From NCBI GenBank assembly GCA_021641225.1, contig JAJWXI010000070.1, positions 1-8,735 of the forward strand: 8,735 bases of DNA. Reading direction: 5' to 3'. The stretch is from Collinsella aerofaciens. GTDB taxonomy: Bacteria; Actinomycetota; Coriobacteriia; Coriobacteriales; Coriobacteriaceae. Below the pieces are notes generated by a model, which had not been told where the DNA came from, did no database searches, and was given only the letters and a program-made list of their open reading frames with translations. Shown here piece after piece: positions 1 through 6,283 of this stretch (positions are counted from its first letter, which is position 1; the number at the start of each line of letters is the position of its first letter). Both the position numbers and the translations under genes were made by a program.

Positions 1-69
1 ACGACCGCGCGCGTCCGTTTTTTGCCGTCCAAGACTACCGTCCAGACCGTGGAGGTTTCCGGTGAGTGA
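1..69 (+). CDS. 3' end of upstream gene, possibly AmaP-like (partial)
   Basis: Frame 1 is open from the window edge to a TGA at 67-69 and reads TTARVRFLPSKTTVQTVEVS followed by GE. Its alternating hydrophobic/polar pattern looks like a beta-strand-rich C-terminus, and its codons end mostly in G or C like the neighbouring genes. It would overlap the GTG start of the next gene by 8 bases, as expected for translational coupling. In Firmicutes and Actinobacteria a DUF2273 gene next to Asp23/Gls24 is often preceded by an AmaP-type (alkaline shock membrane anchor) gene, which is the only ground for the AmaP suggestion. A second frame ending at 63-65 is also open, so the reading frame itself is not certain. 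Confidence 0.4.
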   Translation, partial: TTARVRFLPSKTTVQTVEVSGE

Positions 70-439
70 TACCAATCAAGATAAGACCGCTCGTACGCCG
101 CGCCTGACGATTGACCAGAGCGCCACGTCGGCGAGCGAACCTGTTGATTCCAAAGCAGAGGCAACTGAGTTACAAGACGCGGCAGCCGCGGATTTTGACG
201 AGGCTATGGGTCTCATCAAGGGTACGGGCGCTGCCATCTGGAGCTATGCTGTGCGTCATCCCAACACCACGCTCGGCGCCGTCGCCGGCTTTATCCTCGC
301 CGTGTTGGTGCTCACGTTGGGCCTGTGGGACACGCTCGTCATTGCATTCTTCGTGCTGATCGGCGCCGTAATTGGTCAGATCCGCGACGGCGAGAACGGG
401 ATCGTCAACTTCTTCGGCCGTCTGTTTAGCGGCCGCTAA
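62..439 (+). CDS. DUF2273 family small membrane protein
   Basis: A 125-residue protein starting at GTG 62, chosen because GGAGGT lies at 51-56 and no ATG competes. Residues 1-60 are polar, rich in Ala, Asp, Glu and Thr. Two adjacent hydrophobic helices follow at about 70-88 (LGAVAGFILAVLVLTLGLW) and 91-106 (ending in FVLIGAVIG), and then a charged turn QIRDGENG and a short amphipathic end. The close helix pair followed by G-x-x-x-D/R-G is typical of DUF2273, a family normally near 60-80 residues, so the N-terminal half is an extension. It sits 44 bp upstream of an Asp23/Gls24 gene. In related operons such small membrane proteins accompany Asp23 at the cell membrane; a scaffold or anchor role here is inferred, and no biochemical function is known for the family. 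Confidence 0.8.
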   Translation: MSDTNQDKTARTPRLTIDQSATSASEPVDSKAEATELQDAAAADFDEAMGLIKGTGAAIWSYAVRHPNTTLGAVAGFILAVLVLTLGLWDTLVIAFFVLIGAVIGQIRDGENGIVNFFGRLFSGR

Positions 440-483
440 TATGTATTCGACTGTCGCATCCGCGGCAGGCATAAGGAGGAACC

Positions 484-999
484 ATGGCTTTTAATACGAA
501 GGTCGATGTAGCCGATACCGAGCTCGAGGAGAACGAGGCGGTCGTCGCCGAAGCTGAGGATGTGACGCTCGAGGATGAGGCTCTCGTCGAGGCCGAGTCC
601 GATACGGATGAGGACGACGAGGAAGCAGACGAGTCCGAGGACTCGCTGACCTATTCCAACGGCGTGATCGAGAAGATCGTTGCCATGGCCACCCGCGAGG
701 TTCCGCACGTTCTGGGCATGAAGGGTAACCTCATGCACTTTGTGCAGGAGCAGTTTGGTGCCGAGAACCTGACCAAGGGCGTGACGGTCGAGGTCACCGA
801 CGACAACCGCGTGGTCGTCAACATCTCCGTCATCATCGAGTACGGCGCCTATGCGCCTGCGATCTTTGACGACGTTAAGGCGCGTGTCACCGAGCGTCTG
901 GCCGCGATGACCGGCCTTGAGGTGGCGGGCGTCAACCTGCGCATCGAGGATGTCATCACCCCCGAGGAGTACGAGCACCGCACCAGCCAGCACGAATAA
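484..999 (+). CDS. Asp23/Gls24 family envelope stress response protein
   Basis: A 171-residue protein with AAGGAGGA at 473-480 just before ATG 484. Residues 8-53 form a very acidic, probably disordered segment with runs such as DTDEDDEEADESED. The Asp23/Gls24 domain covers about 55-165: it starts SNGVIEKIVAMATREVPHV, continues with the strands VTVEVTDDNRVVVNISVIIE and the helix DDVKARVTERLAAMTGLEV, and ends VNLRIEDVI. This helix-strand-strand-helix-strand order is characteristic. Family members are abundant cytosolic proteins that line the membrane through a small membrane partner and respond to envelope or alkaline stress. The upstream DUF2273 gene is the likely partner, and both are probably co-transcribed and end at the terminator at 1052-1093. 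The long acidic leader is not general in the family. There is no signal peptide. Confidence 0.9.
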   Translation: MAFNTKVDVADTELEENEAVVAEAEDVTLEDEALVEAESDTDEDDEEADESEDSLTYSNGVIEKIVAMATREVPHVLGMKGNLMHFVQEQFGAENLTKGVTVEVTDDNRVVVNISVIIEYGAYAPAIFDDVKARVTERLAAMTGLEVAGVNLRIEDVITPEEYEHRTSQHE

Positions 1000-1010
1000 C
1001 CTTCCAAAAA

Positions 1011-1050
1011 GGGACAGGTTTGTTTTGGCAGGTTTTATCTGCGAAAACAT
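1011..1050 (+). repeat. A/T-rich imperfect tandem element before the terminator
   Basis: The stretch after the Asp23 stop contains GGGACAGGTTTGTTTT and then TTGGCAGGTTTTATCT, two imperfect copies of a (G/A)CAGGTTT unit in tandem. The second copy can also fold GCAG (1028-1031) onto CTGC (1039-1042). It is low in GC compared with the genes on both sides and has no open reading frame of note. It may be a dispersed intergenic repeat of this genome; that is inference and cannot be tested inside this window. Confidence 0.35.
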
Positions 1051-1051
1051 T

Positions 1052-1093
1052 AAACGGCCGACCGCGCAAGCAAAAGCGTGGCCGGCCGTTTTT
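1052..1093 (+). terminator. Intrinsic terminator of the DUF2273-Asp23 operon
   Basis: The arms at 1052-1067 (AAACGGCCGACCGCGC) and 1076-1091 (GCGTGGCCGGCCGTTT) pair over 16 positions with two G-T type mismatches, leaving an 8-nt loop. TTTTT at 1089-1093 follows. The hairpin lies 52 bp after the Asp23 stop. On the minus strand the same stem would be followed by TTTAATG, so some bidirectional action is possible. Confidence 0.88.
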
Positions 1094-1134
1094 GTACGCT
1101 CCCGATATAGTCATACCGCTCGTCTAACTAAGGG

Positions 1135-1165
1135 TTGCAATCCCCACGTTCCGCGTTACTCTAAT
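1135..1165 (+). promoter_or_regulatory. Weak promoter candidate for the yitT-like gene
   Basis: TTGCAA (1135-1140) resembles a -35 box and TCTAAT (1160-1165) a -10 box, but the spacing is 19 bp, longer than ideal. It lies between the terminator and the next start, where a promoter is needed. A second choice for the -10 box is TACTCT (1157-1162) at 16 bp. Confidence 0.3.
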
Positions 1166-1205
1166 GGGCACATTGTTTCCAAATTGTTAACGAGGGGTTG
1201 CCGTA

Positions 1206-2228
1206 ATGGCCGACGAGCACGAAACAGAAAGCAAGGCATGGGCAATTGAGGCCGCTGCGGCAGAGGCGGCGTCGCGTGCTGCCGAGGAGGTGCATCGTCC
1301 TCCCGTGGTGCCGATGGAGCGCGTGGTCGATCGCGATGTTATCGAGCGGGGCGAGCGCGCTGGTCGCAAGCGCAGCCAGGAGCCGGGCTTTCCGCGCTTT
1401 TTTGCCGAGCTCAATTTGGGCCTGATCCTCACGGCCTTTGCCATCGTTGCGTTTAAAACCCCTAATCACTTTGCTTTTGGCGGCACCTCGGGCGTGTCGG
1501 TCATTCTGTCCACGCTGTTCCCGACCCTGCCCGTCGGCGTTTTTATGTGGATTATCAATGCGGTCCTGGTCGTTCTGGGCTTTATCTTTTTGGAGCGCAA
1601 GGCAATCCTGTGGAGCGTCTTCGCCTCGTTTGCGCTGTCCGCCTATGTTTCGCTGTTTGAGCTCTTTATTCCGACCGATGTCTCGATGACGGGCGATATG
1701 TGGCTCGACCTGTGCTTTGCCGTGATTCTGCCGGCGCTCGGCAGCGCCATCGTCTTTGATATCGGCGCCTCGACGGGCGGCACGGACATCCTCGCCATGA
1801 TTCTCAAACGCCGCACGACGCTTGAGATCGGCCGTGCGCTGCTGCTGGTCGATATCGGCATCGTGACCATCGCGGCCTTCTTGTACGGTCCGCGCGTCGG
1901 TCTGTATTGCGTACTCGGCCTGTTTGCCAAGACGCTTGTGGTCGACAAAGCCATTGAGAGCATTCACCTTCGTAAGGTCTGCACGGTCATTTGTTCCGAG
2001 CCCCTTAAGGTCGAGGAGTTTATCGTCAAGCATCTCAACCGTACGGCGACTATCAGCCGCGGCTACGGTGCTTTCTCGGGCAAGTGCGTGACGGTGATTA
2101 TGAGCGTGCTGAGTCGTCGCGAGGCCGTGCAACTGCGTCGCTACGCGCGCGAGATCGATCCGGGTGCCTTTATCACGATTGTCGACAGCTCCGAGATCGT
2201 CGGCAAGGGTTTCCGCGGAACGAACTAA
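1206..2228 (+). CDS. YitT family membrane protein (YitT + DUF2179)
   Basis: A 340-residue protein starting at ATG 1206 with GAGGGG at 1192-1197, 8 nt upstream. Residues 1-65 are a polar Ala/Glu/Arg-rich cytoplasmic extension not usual in the family (typical length about 280-290). The YitT domain follows: hydrophobic helices at about 70-84, 98-104, 111-129, 135-155 and 166-184, the motif FGGTSGVSVI (91-100) after the first helix, and GASTGGTDILAMIL (187-200) between later helices, then 211-228 and 231-240. From about 255 a soluble DUF2179 domain ends in GAFITIVDSSEIVGKGF, the standard family ending. YitT proteins are poorly characterised integral membrane proteins; the DUF2179 domain is thought to be a small ligand-binding module. 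The substrate is unknown. The gene stands alone on its strand between a terminator and the next zinc-ribbon gene, and no clear terminator follows it. Confidence 0.92.
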   Translation: MADEHETESKAWAIEAAAAEAASRAAEEVHRPPVVPMERVVDRDVIERGERAGRKRSQEPGFPRFFAELNLGLILTAFAIVAFKTPNHFAFGGTSGVSVILSTLFPTLPVGVFMWIINAVLVVLGFIFLERKAILWSVFASFALSAYVSLFELFIPTDVSMTGDMWLDLCFAVILPALGSAIVFDIGASTGGTDILAMILKRRTTLEIGRALLLVDIGIVTIAAFLYGPRVGLYCVLGLFAKTLVVDKAIESIHLRKVCTVICSEPLKVEEFIVKHLNRTATISRGYGAFSGKCVTVIMSVLSRREAVQLRRYAREIDPGAFITIVDSSEIVGKGFRGTN

Positions 2229-2286
2229 CGCAGACGTATTCAACGAACCGCCTGCTGGCGCCGTGTACCTTGCAAATCGGTCATCT

Positions 2287-2317
2287 TTGAGTATTTGACC
2301 CCACATTGGGCGATAAT
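2287..2317 (+). promoter_or_regulatory. Promoter candidate for the first zinc-ribbon gene
   Basis: TTGAGT (2287-2292, 4 of 6 with the -35 consensus) and GATAAT (2312-2317, 5 of 6 with the -10 consensus) are separated by 19 bp in the 149-bp gap after the yitT-like gene. Transcription would start near 2324 and leave a leader of roughly 54 nt before ATG 2378. The long spacing makes this tentative. Confidence 0.35.
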
Positions 2318-2377
2318 GATGCTAAAGACATCGTTCGCGATCCAAGTGATTCGCTCAAGATACGAAGGGATGATTCT

Positions 2378-3727
2378 ATGTTCTGCTCGCAGTGTGGTGC
2401 CCCCATGGGCGATAACGACAAGTTCTGCGGCGCGTGTGGTGCCCCCAATGCCGGTGCCGCAGCCTCTGCCCCTCAGGGTCAGCCCCAGCAGTTTGTTCCG
2501 CAACCGCCCGTGGCGAATGCGTCCAAGGGCTGTGTGGCTCAGGCGTTTGAGGATATGACCAAGACTCCGGGCGTGCTGCAGCGCGTGTGCCAGATTGCCT
2601 TTTTACCGGCGCTGATTTGTGTTGTGTCGGTACTCGTGCTGTTTATTCCCGTTATTGGCGGCATTGCAGCTGCCATCGGCTTTTTGGCAGCTTGCATTGC
2701 GAGCGTGTGTGGTTCCGGCTTTGGTATTGAGTGGGGTCGCGATCTGTCGCTCAAGGTTGATGACGGTATGGATCGTCCACTCATGCGTTCCACGTCGTTT
2801 GGCCTCGGAGTCTTTTCGAGCGTTATCTCGGTCGTGCTCGAGGTTATTGCTGCCATTCCCGTTATCGGTGTAGTGCTTTCGCTGGTGGAGAGCGTGGTAA
2901 TTGGCGCCGCGGGCTCGTATTCGTATTACGGCTCTTATGCACTCGAGGCAGCGCTGTTTGGCTCGCTTGGCCTGCTTGTCCTGGCTATGATTGCCACGGC
3001 GGTCTTGGGGGTCTTCTTTAAGATGTTCGCCGACATTGCCGTGATGCACTTTGCGGTGACCGGTCGTGTCGAGAGCGCGTTTTCGCTCGATAAGGTCTGG
3101 GCGGCCTTTAAGCACAACAAGACCAAACTGTTCTGCGCTTCGTTCCTTCCCGAGTTTTTGACGGGCCTGGTCGCCAACGTTGTCACATGGATCCTGACGC
3201 TCGTCTTTGGCACCATTGCCTCTGTCGGTATGTATAGCTACTACTACCGTCCTTCGGCTATTGAGGCGCTTGTTACCGGCGGTGGCATCACGCTCGTATT
3301 GTTCTTGGTGCTGACGGCGTTTGTCACGGTATTCCTCACGGTCTTTGGCAAGATGCTCAAGCATCGTGCCGTTGGCTATTGGGTTGCACGCTATGCAAGC
3401 GAATGGGCCGATGAGGATAAGGACGACGTCCTGACTTTTGTATTGCCCTTCGAGAAGAAGGCTGACCCTGCAGACCGCAATGCTTCGGATGCCGCTCCTT
3501 CATCTGCTCCGGCACCAGAGCCTGAGCCTGCATCAGCTTCGGCGCCCGCGCCTACACCCATCCCGACGCCCGCTCCTATGCCGGTGTCCGAGCCTGCGCC
3601 TGAGCCAACGCCGGGTCCTGACGAGGCTTCGCAGGGCGCGCACGATGAGCATGAAGCGTCATCTCCAAGCGAGGTTCTAGCCGATGAGACCAAACACGGA
3701 CCGGCTGAAGACAACGAAGAGGATTAA
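2378..3727 (+). CDS. Zinc-ribbon polytopic membrane protein with Pro/Glu-rich tail
   Basis: A 449-residue protein. ATG 2378 is preferred over the upstream in-frame ATG 2306 because AAGGGA (2365-2370) precedes it at 7 nt and because the product then begins MFCSQCGAPMGDNDKFCGAC, putting the zinc ribbon (C3, C6, C17, C20) at the very N-terminus as in other zinc-ribbon membrane proteins. A Pro/Gln/Ala linker runs to about 48. Membrane segments lie at about 72-92, 93-115, 142-166, 168-180, 194-215, 258-284 and 300-325; this is a DUF4013-like arrangement by overall style, which I cannot confirm. The tail from about 362 to 449 is rich in Pro, Ala, Glu and Ser (repeating PAPEPEP/PAPTP units) and then acidic. 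Function unknown; the ribbon may bind protein or nucleic acid on the cytoplasmic side. It ends just before a strong terminator. Confidence 0.82.
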   Translation: MFCSQCGAPMGDNDKFCGACGAPNAGAAASAPQGQPQQFVPQPPVANASKGCVAQAFEDMTKTPGVLQRVCQIAFLPALICVVSVLVLFIPVIGGIAAAIGFLAACIASVCGSGFGIEWGRDLSLKVDDGMDRPLMRSTSFGLGVFSSVISVVLEVIAAIPVIGVVLSLVESVVIGAAGSYSYYGSYALEAALFGSLGLLVLAMIATAVLGVFFKMFADIAVMHFAVTGRVESAFSLDKVWAAFKHNKTKLFCASFLPEFLTGLVANVVTWILTLVFGTIASVGMYSYYYRPSAIEALVTGGGITLVLFLVLTAFVTVFLTVFGKMLKHRAVGYWVARYASEWADEDKDDVLTFVLPFEKKADPADRNASDAAPSSAPAPEPEPASASAPAPTPIPTPAPMPVSEPAPEPTPGPDEASQGAHDEHEASSPSEVLADETKHGPAEDNEED

Positions 3728-3730
3728 GCC

Positions 3731-3768
3731 AAAGGCATCCCGAGCAGTTGAGCTCGGGATGCCTTTTT
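3731..3768 (+). terminator. Intrinsic terminator after the first zinc-ribbon gene
   Basis: AAAGGCATCCCGAGC (3731-3745) is perfectly complementary to 3752-3766 around a 6-nt loop, and the T run 3764-3768 follows, only 3 bases after the stop codon. The preceding A-rich flank gives less T on the minus strand, so it is oriented for the + gene. Confidence 0.95.
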
Positions 3769-3790
3769 CATTCCGTTCGAATCTAGGTGG

Positions 3791-3905
3791 CAAGGAGGTG
3801 AAAAACGACGCCCACACGCAGATCCATGCCGCATGGGCGGTCGCCGTTTAGTGGCGGCGCAAAAGGAGCGTGCGCAAACGCTCGACGTATCGTTTATGAA
3901 AGGAG
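3791..3905 (+). promoter_or_regulatory. Structured leader with an orphan consensus Shine-Dalgarno
   Basis: AAGGAGGTGA (3792-3801) matches the anti-Shine-Dalgarno perfectly over 10 nt but has no usable start at normal spacing: the GTG inside it would give only 17 codons and the next ATGs are 25 or more nt away. It is followed at once by a hairpin whose arms are 3806-3814 (CGACGCCCA) and 3834-3843 (TGGGCGGTCG, one bulged base). A second hairpin, GAGCGT-GCGCAA-ACGCTC, lies at 3866-3883 beside another AAAAGGAG (3861-3868). The real ribosome binding site of the next gene, AAAGGAG (3899-3905), comes after both. This may be a regulatory leader or a decayed leader-peptide gene. Confidence 0.4.
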
Positions 3906-3910
3906 CAATT

Positions 3911-4528
3911 ATGTATTGTGAGCATTGTGGATCACCTATTTTGGATGGGGCAAAGACATGTCCCGCATGTGGCATCCCGGTGAGCTCGGAACCTGCTGCT
4001 CCCCAGCCCCCTCCGCAGCCGGTGTCCCAAACCGCACCCGTTCAGGCTCATGCCACACAGGTTCAGCCGACTTCTCCAACTAAGCAGACCGGTTCCTCCA
4101 ACGGGTATCACTCAAACGTCAGGCCTGGAAAGCAGTCCATGGAGACCGACCGCAGCTTCGTTAAGATTCTTTTGCTCTCATTCGTCACCTTAGGCATTTA
4201 CGGCATCTATGCGCTCAACAAGATTTCGCAGGACGTTGCCGTAATGTGCACGGGTGACAACGATGAGATGCCCAGTTATCTCAGGGCGTTTCTGTTGTCG
4301 CTCGTCACCTTTGGCATCTACGGCATCTGGTGGACGTATCGATTCGGCAATCGTCTGCAAAACAATGCCGCGCGATATGGGTTGAGCTTTACGGAAAGCG
4401 GAACGACGTTACTGCTGTGGCAGCTTCTCGGATCTTTGCTGTGCGGAATCGGCCCTCTGGTTGTCCTCTATCTGGTCGTTAAGAACGTCAACGCCCTCTC
4501 TGCCGCCTACAACGCGCAGACTGCATAA
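3911..4528 (+). CDS. Zinc-ribbon DUF4234-like membrane protein
   Basis: A 205-residue protein. ATG 3911 is chosen because AAAGGAG (3899-3905) precedes it by 5 nt and the product then begins with the zinc ribbon MYCEHCG...TCPACG (C3, C6, C17, C20), the same spacing as in the upstream gene. Longer in-frame starts (3833, 3851) lack a suitable site. A Pro/Gln/Thr-rich linker covers 25-80. The membrane part has helices at about 85-101 and 126-143 and a third at 165-190. The first two carry a duplicated motif, SFVTLGIYGIY and SLVTFGIYGIW, 40 residues apart. The LxTxGIYxxYW signature is that of DUF4234-type proteins. The cytoplasmic or membrane role is unknown. The gene probably has its own promoter because a strong terminator stands in front of it, and it ends before a convergent terminator hairpin. 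Confidence 0.85.
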   Translation: MYCEHCGSPILDGAKTCPACGIPVSSEPAAPQPPPQPVSQTAPVQAHATQVQPTSPTKQTGSSNGYHSNVRPGKQSMETDRSFVKILLLSFVTLGIYGIYALNKISQDVAVMCTGDNDEMPSYLRAFLLSLVTFGIYGIWWTYRFGNRLQNNAARYGLSFTESGTTLLLWQLLGSLLCGIGPLVVLYLVVKNVNALSAAYNAQTA

Positions 4529-4582
4529 CGCCTGCCATTTGGGAACGAGGTGGAAATGGTAGAAAGAGTGCTCGACAAATAG

Positions 4583-4618
4583 GAGGGGGCGGACGTTTAT
4601 CCCAACGTCCGCCCCCTC
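4583..4618. terminator. Convergent hairpin terminator
   Basis: GAGGGGGCGGACGTT (4583-4597) pairs perfectly over 15 bp with 4604-4618 around a 6-nt loop. It lies in the 124-bp gap between convergent stops (4528 on +, 4653 on -), so it probably serves both genes. T runs are poor on both sides (ATTGTCTTG on +, CTATTTGTCG on -), which makes it a strong stem but an imperfect intrinsic terminator. Confidence 0.75.
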
Positions 4619-4652
4619 ATTGTCTTGAATGGAGTCTGAAACGGTTTGTAGC

Positions 4653-6116
4653 CTACTCGCCGTGTTTTTCTTCGTTGCGGGCGGCGGCGCGAGCGTCGTG
4701 GATGCCCTTGATTGCGGCGTGTCGGGCGGTGCGGGCATCGTGCATGGCGTCGCGGGCCTCGGCGGCCGTGGCCTTGGCAGAGCGCAGCTTGGCTGCCAGG
4801 TCGGGATTGGTCTCGGCGACCGCGGCAATCGTGGGGCCGTCGAGCTCTTCTTGTGTGGGCTCGGCCAAAAAGTCGATGGCATATTGGGCGGCCACCATGG
4901 AGCCATTGGCCAGTACCGACTCGTCAATCTTGTAGAAGCAAGAATGTTGGGCGTACGTGGCGCCAATCTGGGGGTTGCGCGTGCCAACAAAGGCGAGCAC
5001 GCCCGGTACGCGGCGCAGGTACTCCGAAAAATCCTCACCCGAGAGTGTGCCGCGATAATGGCCTTGGCCGGTGGGGCCCAGGCATTTGATTACTGCCTGG
5101 CGGCAGCGCTCGCTCGAGGCGGCATCGTTTTCGACCTTATAATTGGCGATGGTGTAGTCGGTGAGCTCTGCCTCGGCGCCCAAGGCGGCCGCGGTATGCT
5201 CCACGATGCGACGCATAAGCTCCGGCATTTCCTCGTGGGTCGAATCGCCGTAGGTGCGCACCGTGCCGGCGAGGTAGGCCGTGCCGGCGATAACGTTGCG
5301 CGCAGTTCCGCCGTGCAGCTCGCCGACGGTAATGACGGCCGGCTCGTAGGGACTGATCTCGCGCGAAACGATGGTCTGCAGAGCGTTGACGATCTCGGCG
5401 GCAACCATAACGGCGTCGTGACCGCGCTGGGGCATGGCGCCGTGGCACGAGGTGCCGCGGACGTCGATGCGGAACCAGTCGGTATTGGCCATGCGCGGTC
5501 CGGGCTCGCAGCTCACGGTGCCGGCGTCGACCTCACTCCAGATGTGCGCGGCGTAGGCGCCATCGACGCCGTCGAGCACGCCCGTGCCGATCATGAGTTT
5601 GGCGCCCTGGCCGTTTTCCTCACTGGGCTGGAAGACGATGCGGACTTCGCCGTGGATGTCGTCGGTCATATGGCGCAGGATCTGCAGCGTGCCGAGCATC
5701 ATGGCGATGTGGCAGTCGTGGCCGCAGGCGTGCATGCAGCCCTCGTTGACGCTGGCGAAATCCTCGCCGGTCTGCTCGGTGACGGGCAGGGCGTCGATGT
5801 CGGCGCGCAGCAGGATGCGGCGGCGCGGCGTGCCGTCCTCGCGATAGGCGTCGGGCGCGGTGCCGCGAAGGGTCGCCACAAGGCCCGTCTTAAGGGGACG
5901 CTCGTAGGGGATATTCATGGCATCGAGCTGGTTGGCGATGTCAGAAGTCGTGCGCTCCTCGGCGAGGCTCAGCTCCGGGTGCTTATGGAAGTGGCGGCGC
6001 TGCTTGATGATGTAGGGCTCAAATTCGGCGGCGATATCTCGGATGGCCGCGGTGACGTCATCTGCCGCGCGAACCTCGGTCGCCGCCATAATCTGCTGTG
6101 CCTTGGTCTTCGTCAT
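4653..6116 (-). CDS. M20D family amidohydrolase / metallopeptidase
   Basis: A 487-residue cytoplasmic enzyme. The start at 6116 (MTKTKAQQIMAATEV) is chosen because AAGGAG lies about 10 nt upstream; the open frame runs 34 codons further but that part is intergenic in character and overlaps the promoter. The catalytic domain shows HACGHDCH (129-136), QPSEE (163-167), AHIWS (190-194) and QHSCF (390-394), giving the usual M20D metal ligands C131, H133, E167, H191 and H391. The dimerisation lid lies around 215-325, with SCHGAMPQRGHDAV and ARNVIAGTAYLAGTVRTY. M20D members hydrolyse amide bonds of N-acyl amino acids, aminobenzoyl-glutamate, hippurate or indoleacetyl-amino acids; the substrate cannot be read here. 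Residues from about 418 form a 70-residue Ala/Arg/Asp-rich helical tail beyond the usual end (family length near 390-420). It is divergent to another amidohydrolase. Confidence 0.93.
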   Translation of the reverse strand: MTKTKAQQIMAATEVRAADDVTAAIRDIAAEFEPYIIKQRRHFHKHPELSLAEERTTSDIANQLDAMNIPYERPLKTGLVATLRGTAPDAYREDGTPRRRILLRADIDALPVTEQTGEDFASVNEGCMHACGHDCHIAMMLGTLQILRHMTDDIHGEVRIVFQPSEENGQGAKLMIGTGVLDGVDGAYAAHIWSEVDAGTVSCEPGPRMANTDWFRIDVRGTSCHGAMPQRGHDAVMVAAEIVNALQTIVSREISPYEPAVITVGELHGGTARNVIAGTAYLAGTVRTYGDSTHEEMPELMRRIVEHTAAALGAEAELTDYTIANYKVENDAASSERCRQAVIKCLGPTGQGHYRGTLSGEDFSEYLRRVPGVLAFVGTRNPQIGATYAQHSCFYKIDESVLANGSMVAAQYAIDFLAEPTQEELDGPTIAAVAETNPDLAAKLRSAKATAAEARDAMHDARTARHAAIKGIHDARAAARNEEKHGE

Positions 6117-6166
6117 GGTCGATTTGCTCCTTACTGGTTTATCGCAAAATCGTACAAGCTCTTTCC

Positions 6167-6195
6167 AGTATGCCACCTGCCACTTGGCCTGGCAA
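6167..6195 (-). promoter_or_regulatory. Promoter of the M20D gene
   Basis: On the minus strand TTGCCA (6195-6190, 5 of 6 with the -35 consensus) and CATACT (6172-6167, 4 of 6 with the -10 consensus) are separated by exactly 17 bp. Transcription would start near 6160, giving a leader of about 44 nt to ATG 6116. The spacer overlaps repeated TGCC/GGC motifs that could be an operator. Confidence 0.5.
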
Positions 6196-6217
6196 AGCTG
6201 CCGTTTGCCGCTTGGCA
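6171..6217. promoter_or_regulatory. Repeated TGCCRCTTGGC motifs, candidate operator
   Basis: TGCCACTTGGC (6178-6188) and TGCCGCTTGGC (6206-6216) are direct copies with one difference, 28 bp apart, and another partial copy, TGCCAC, is at 6171-6176. Each is a pseudo-palindrome (TGCC...GGCA). The first copy lies inside the spacer of the M20D promoter and the second lies upstream of the divergent gene, as expected for a site shared by both. No regulator gene is present in the window, so the role is inferred. Confidence 0.4.
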
Positions 6218-6283
6218 TTTTGTAACCGAGACGGGGGAGTACACTCGGGGGTGTTGAATTTCCTGCCAGAGATGGGGATGCCC

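Noticed and set aside
436..1050. A minus-strand frame covering the Asp23 gene
   Set aside because: The plus frame has a clear domain and ribosome site, and the minus frame would start inside the DUF of the terminator spacer with no site of its own.
1161..2306. A long minus-strand open frame of 381 codons opposite the yitT-like gene
   Set aside because: It is antisense to a clear YitT/DUF2179 protein; its product is rich in Arg, His, Asp and Gln with no domain. GC-rich third positions of the real gene keep the opposite strand open.
2306..2377. N-terminal extension of the first zinc-ribbon protein, including a TGGGCGATAA word repeated near 2405
   Set aside because: The site before ATG 2378 is better and the zinc ribbon then begins at residue 3. 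The repeated 10-mer lies in a spacer and a gene and is most likely chance.
4629..6257. A 542-codon plus-strand open frame opposite the M20D gene
   Set aside because: The minus frame has all M20D catalytic motifs, a promoter and a ribosome site. The plus product is a Gly/Ala/Val-rich shadow with no matching features.
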